From an uncultured Pirellulaceae bacterium (GTDB lineage: Bacteria > Planctomycetota > Planctomycetia > Pirellulales > Pirellulaceae), in contig CAMYKF010000297.1 of NCBI GenBank assembly GCA_947258905.1, positions 1 to 17,813 of the forward strand: a stretch of 17,813 bases of DNA, in the 5' to 3' direction. The position numbers were made by a program, and so were the translations under genes. The notes beneath the pieces are model-generated. The model had not been told where the DNA came from. It was given only the letters and a program-made list of their open reading frames with translations, and did no database searches. Positions 15,714 through 17,813 of this stretch are shown here, piece by piece. How positions within the stretch are numbered: the stretch's first letter is position 1; every line of letters begins with the position of its first letter.

Positions 15714-16583
15714 TAATTCCTGTGATGCATGCCCAGACGGTTGCTCAGGTAATGCGCCAAGACGGCGTCCAGCGGATCGCTGGTGCGGATCAGTGCATAG
15801 TCGGCCATGATCCTGGCACAACCGTGACGTACGGTATCCAGAAACTCATCCAACGCGGTCATGTACCCATCGCGCAAGGCGCGTGGATTGCAGTTGAGCA
15901 CCGAATCGGATTCCAGATCCTCGAACCGCGTGGGCCCGTCGAAATCAAAATCCAGTTCGTCGTCATCCATAATGTGAAACACCATCACATCGTGGCCGCG
16001 TTGTCGCAGCAACTGCAGGCCCTTGAGCGTGGTTTCCGTGTCGGCAAACAGGTCTGACACAACAATCATCATGCCGCGACGGGGAAATGTTTCCGCCGCC
16101 CGCTGAAACACGTCGAACAACTGCGTTTTGTCCTGCGGACGGTCCACATCCAGTGCCTTGACGATGGACATGATGTGGTTGCGTTTGCTTTTGACGGGGA
16201 TGCGGCTGCGGACGCCGGCGTCAAACGTCATGCCACCGACGGCATCCTGCTGGCGGAGAATCAGCCAGGCCAGCGAGGCGGCTAGTGTACAGGCGTATTC
16301 GTACTTGCTCAGATGACCGTCGCCATACAGCATGCTGCCCGAGCAATCGACCAGCAGGTGGCAGCGCATGTTGGTTTCTTCTTCATACTGCTTGACGTAC
16401 AGTCGATCCTGCCGCGCCCAGACTTGCCAGTCGACATGCCGCAGGTCATCGCCGGGCGTGTACTGGCGGTGCTGCAAAAACTCGATCGACTGTCCGAAGT
16501 ACGGACTGCGATGCATTCCGGACAGGAATCCTTCCACGATATGCCGCGCGCGAATTTCCAGACGGGCGATGCGGCGAATCGCT

Positions 16584-17642
<1,059 letters not shown>

Positions 17643-17646
17643 TAAA

Positions 17647-17652
17647 TCCCTT
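17647..17652 (-). promoter_or_regulatory. Ribosome binding site of moxR
   Basis: AAGGGA on the minus strand, 4 nt before the first ATG (7 nt before the second). This spacing makes the two tandem ATGs equally plausible. Confidence 0.55.
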
Positions 17653-17658
17653 AATGAG

Positions 17659-17682
17659 CGCGGCGCCGCGGTCGGAACCGCG
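17659..17682. other. Overlapping alternative hairpins before moxR
   Basis: CGCGGCGCCGCG (17659-17670) is a perfect 12-bp palindrome. It overlaps a second perfect hairpin, CGCGGT-cgga-ACCGCG (17667-17682). The two cannot form together. They lie in the 48-nt spacer between the upstream stop and the moxR RBS and lack a T-tract, so they are not an ordinary terminator. Confidence 0.5.
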
Positions 17683-17690
17683 TTACCTGG

Positions 17691-17813
17691 CTAGTTGTCG
17701 TCCTTGTCGTTGTTATTGTCCGGAGGCTGCACGTTGCCTGGCGGAAACACCCGCCTGATTCGCGGGTTTGGGTTCCGCTGCCTCAGTCGATTGATCACCT
17801 CTTGTTGTTGCGC
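17691..17813 (-). CDS. C-terminal end of an unidentified protein (partial)
   Basis: The last 40 codons of a frame entering from outside the window and ending in TAG at 17691-17693, 48 nt before moxR and in the same direction, so probably the previous operon gene. The visible part reads EVINRLRQRNPNPRIRRVFP and ends in a polar, acidic tail (PPDNNNDKDDN). The product cannot be named from this fragment. Confidence 0.6.
   Translation of the reverse strand, partial: AQQQEVINRLRQRNPNPRIRRVFPPGNVQPPDNNNDKDDN

Noticed and set aside
15615..15821. Longer N-terminus for the BatA/VWA protein
   Set aside because: It overlaps the DUF58 coding end and translates the low-complexity purine tract. BatA similarity begins at about FQNILSSSMWVWAG.

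Overview
The window most likely comes from a planctomycete, probably Pirellulales-like. That is inferred from gene content, not from a marker gene. The pointers are a compact MoxR / DUF58 / two large VWA membrane-protein cluster, a membrane protein with HEAT repeats and a formylglycine-generating-enzyme (FGE) fold, a Cys/Pro-rich exported protein, and GC-rich palindromic repeats between genes. No rRNA, tRNA, CRISPR array, transposase or integrase was seen.

Region 1 (1-810): a 5'-truncated PAS-GGDEF diguanylate cyclase fragment leaves the window on the minus strand. It abuts, out of frame, the end of a small secreted coiled-coil protein gene. Upstream of that lies about 370 bp of repeats, including a large palindrome with 26-bp arms. 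Region 2 (755-2850, minus): mscL with a clear terminator, then an M17 leucyl aminopeptidase. Region 3 (2946-5750, plus): one 934-codon ORF that starts as a UbiD decarboxylase, loses the UbiD C-terminal part near 3824, and continues in frame as the C-terminal part of an unrelated planctomycete membrane protein (ATPase tail, TM helix, HEAT repeats, FGE-like domain). Region 4 (5732-6365, minus): a Cys/Pro/Gln-rich exported protein with a recognisable promoter, RBS and terminator. Region 5 (6607-10403, plus): a Cache + triple-PAS histidine kinase and a FixJ-type response regulator, translationally coupled, ending in a long structured terminator. Region 6 (10433-17813, minus): an operon reading unknown C-terminus -> MoxR ATPase -> DUF58 -> BatA/VWA membrane protein -> VWA/GATase-like membrane protein.

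Working together: MoxR, DUF58 and the two VWA proteins probably form one envelope-associated chaperone-like system of the Bat/MoxR type, judging by family knowledge and tight spacing. The kinase and regulator form a two-component system whose targets cannot be read from the sequence. The divergently placed Cys-rich gene is a possible target by position only.

The most unusual signals are the two gene-to-gene junctions (about 285-300 and about 3815-3835). They bound a roughly 3.5-kb block and point either to real rearrangements, including a fused UbiD-HEAT-FGE protein, or to a chimeric assembly. Read-level evidence would decide between these.
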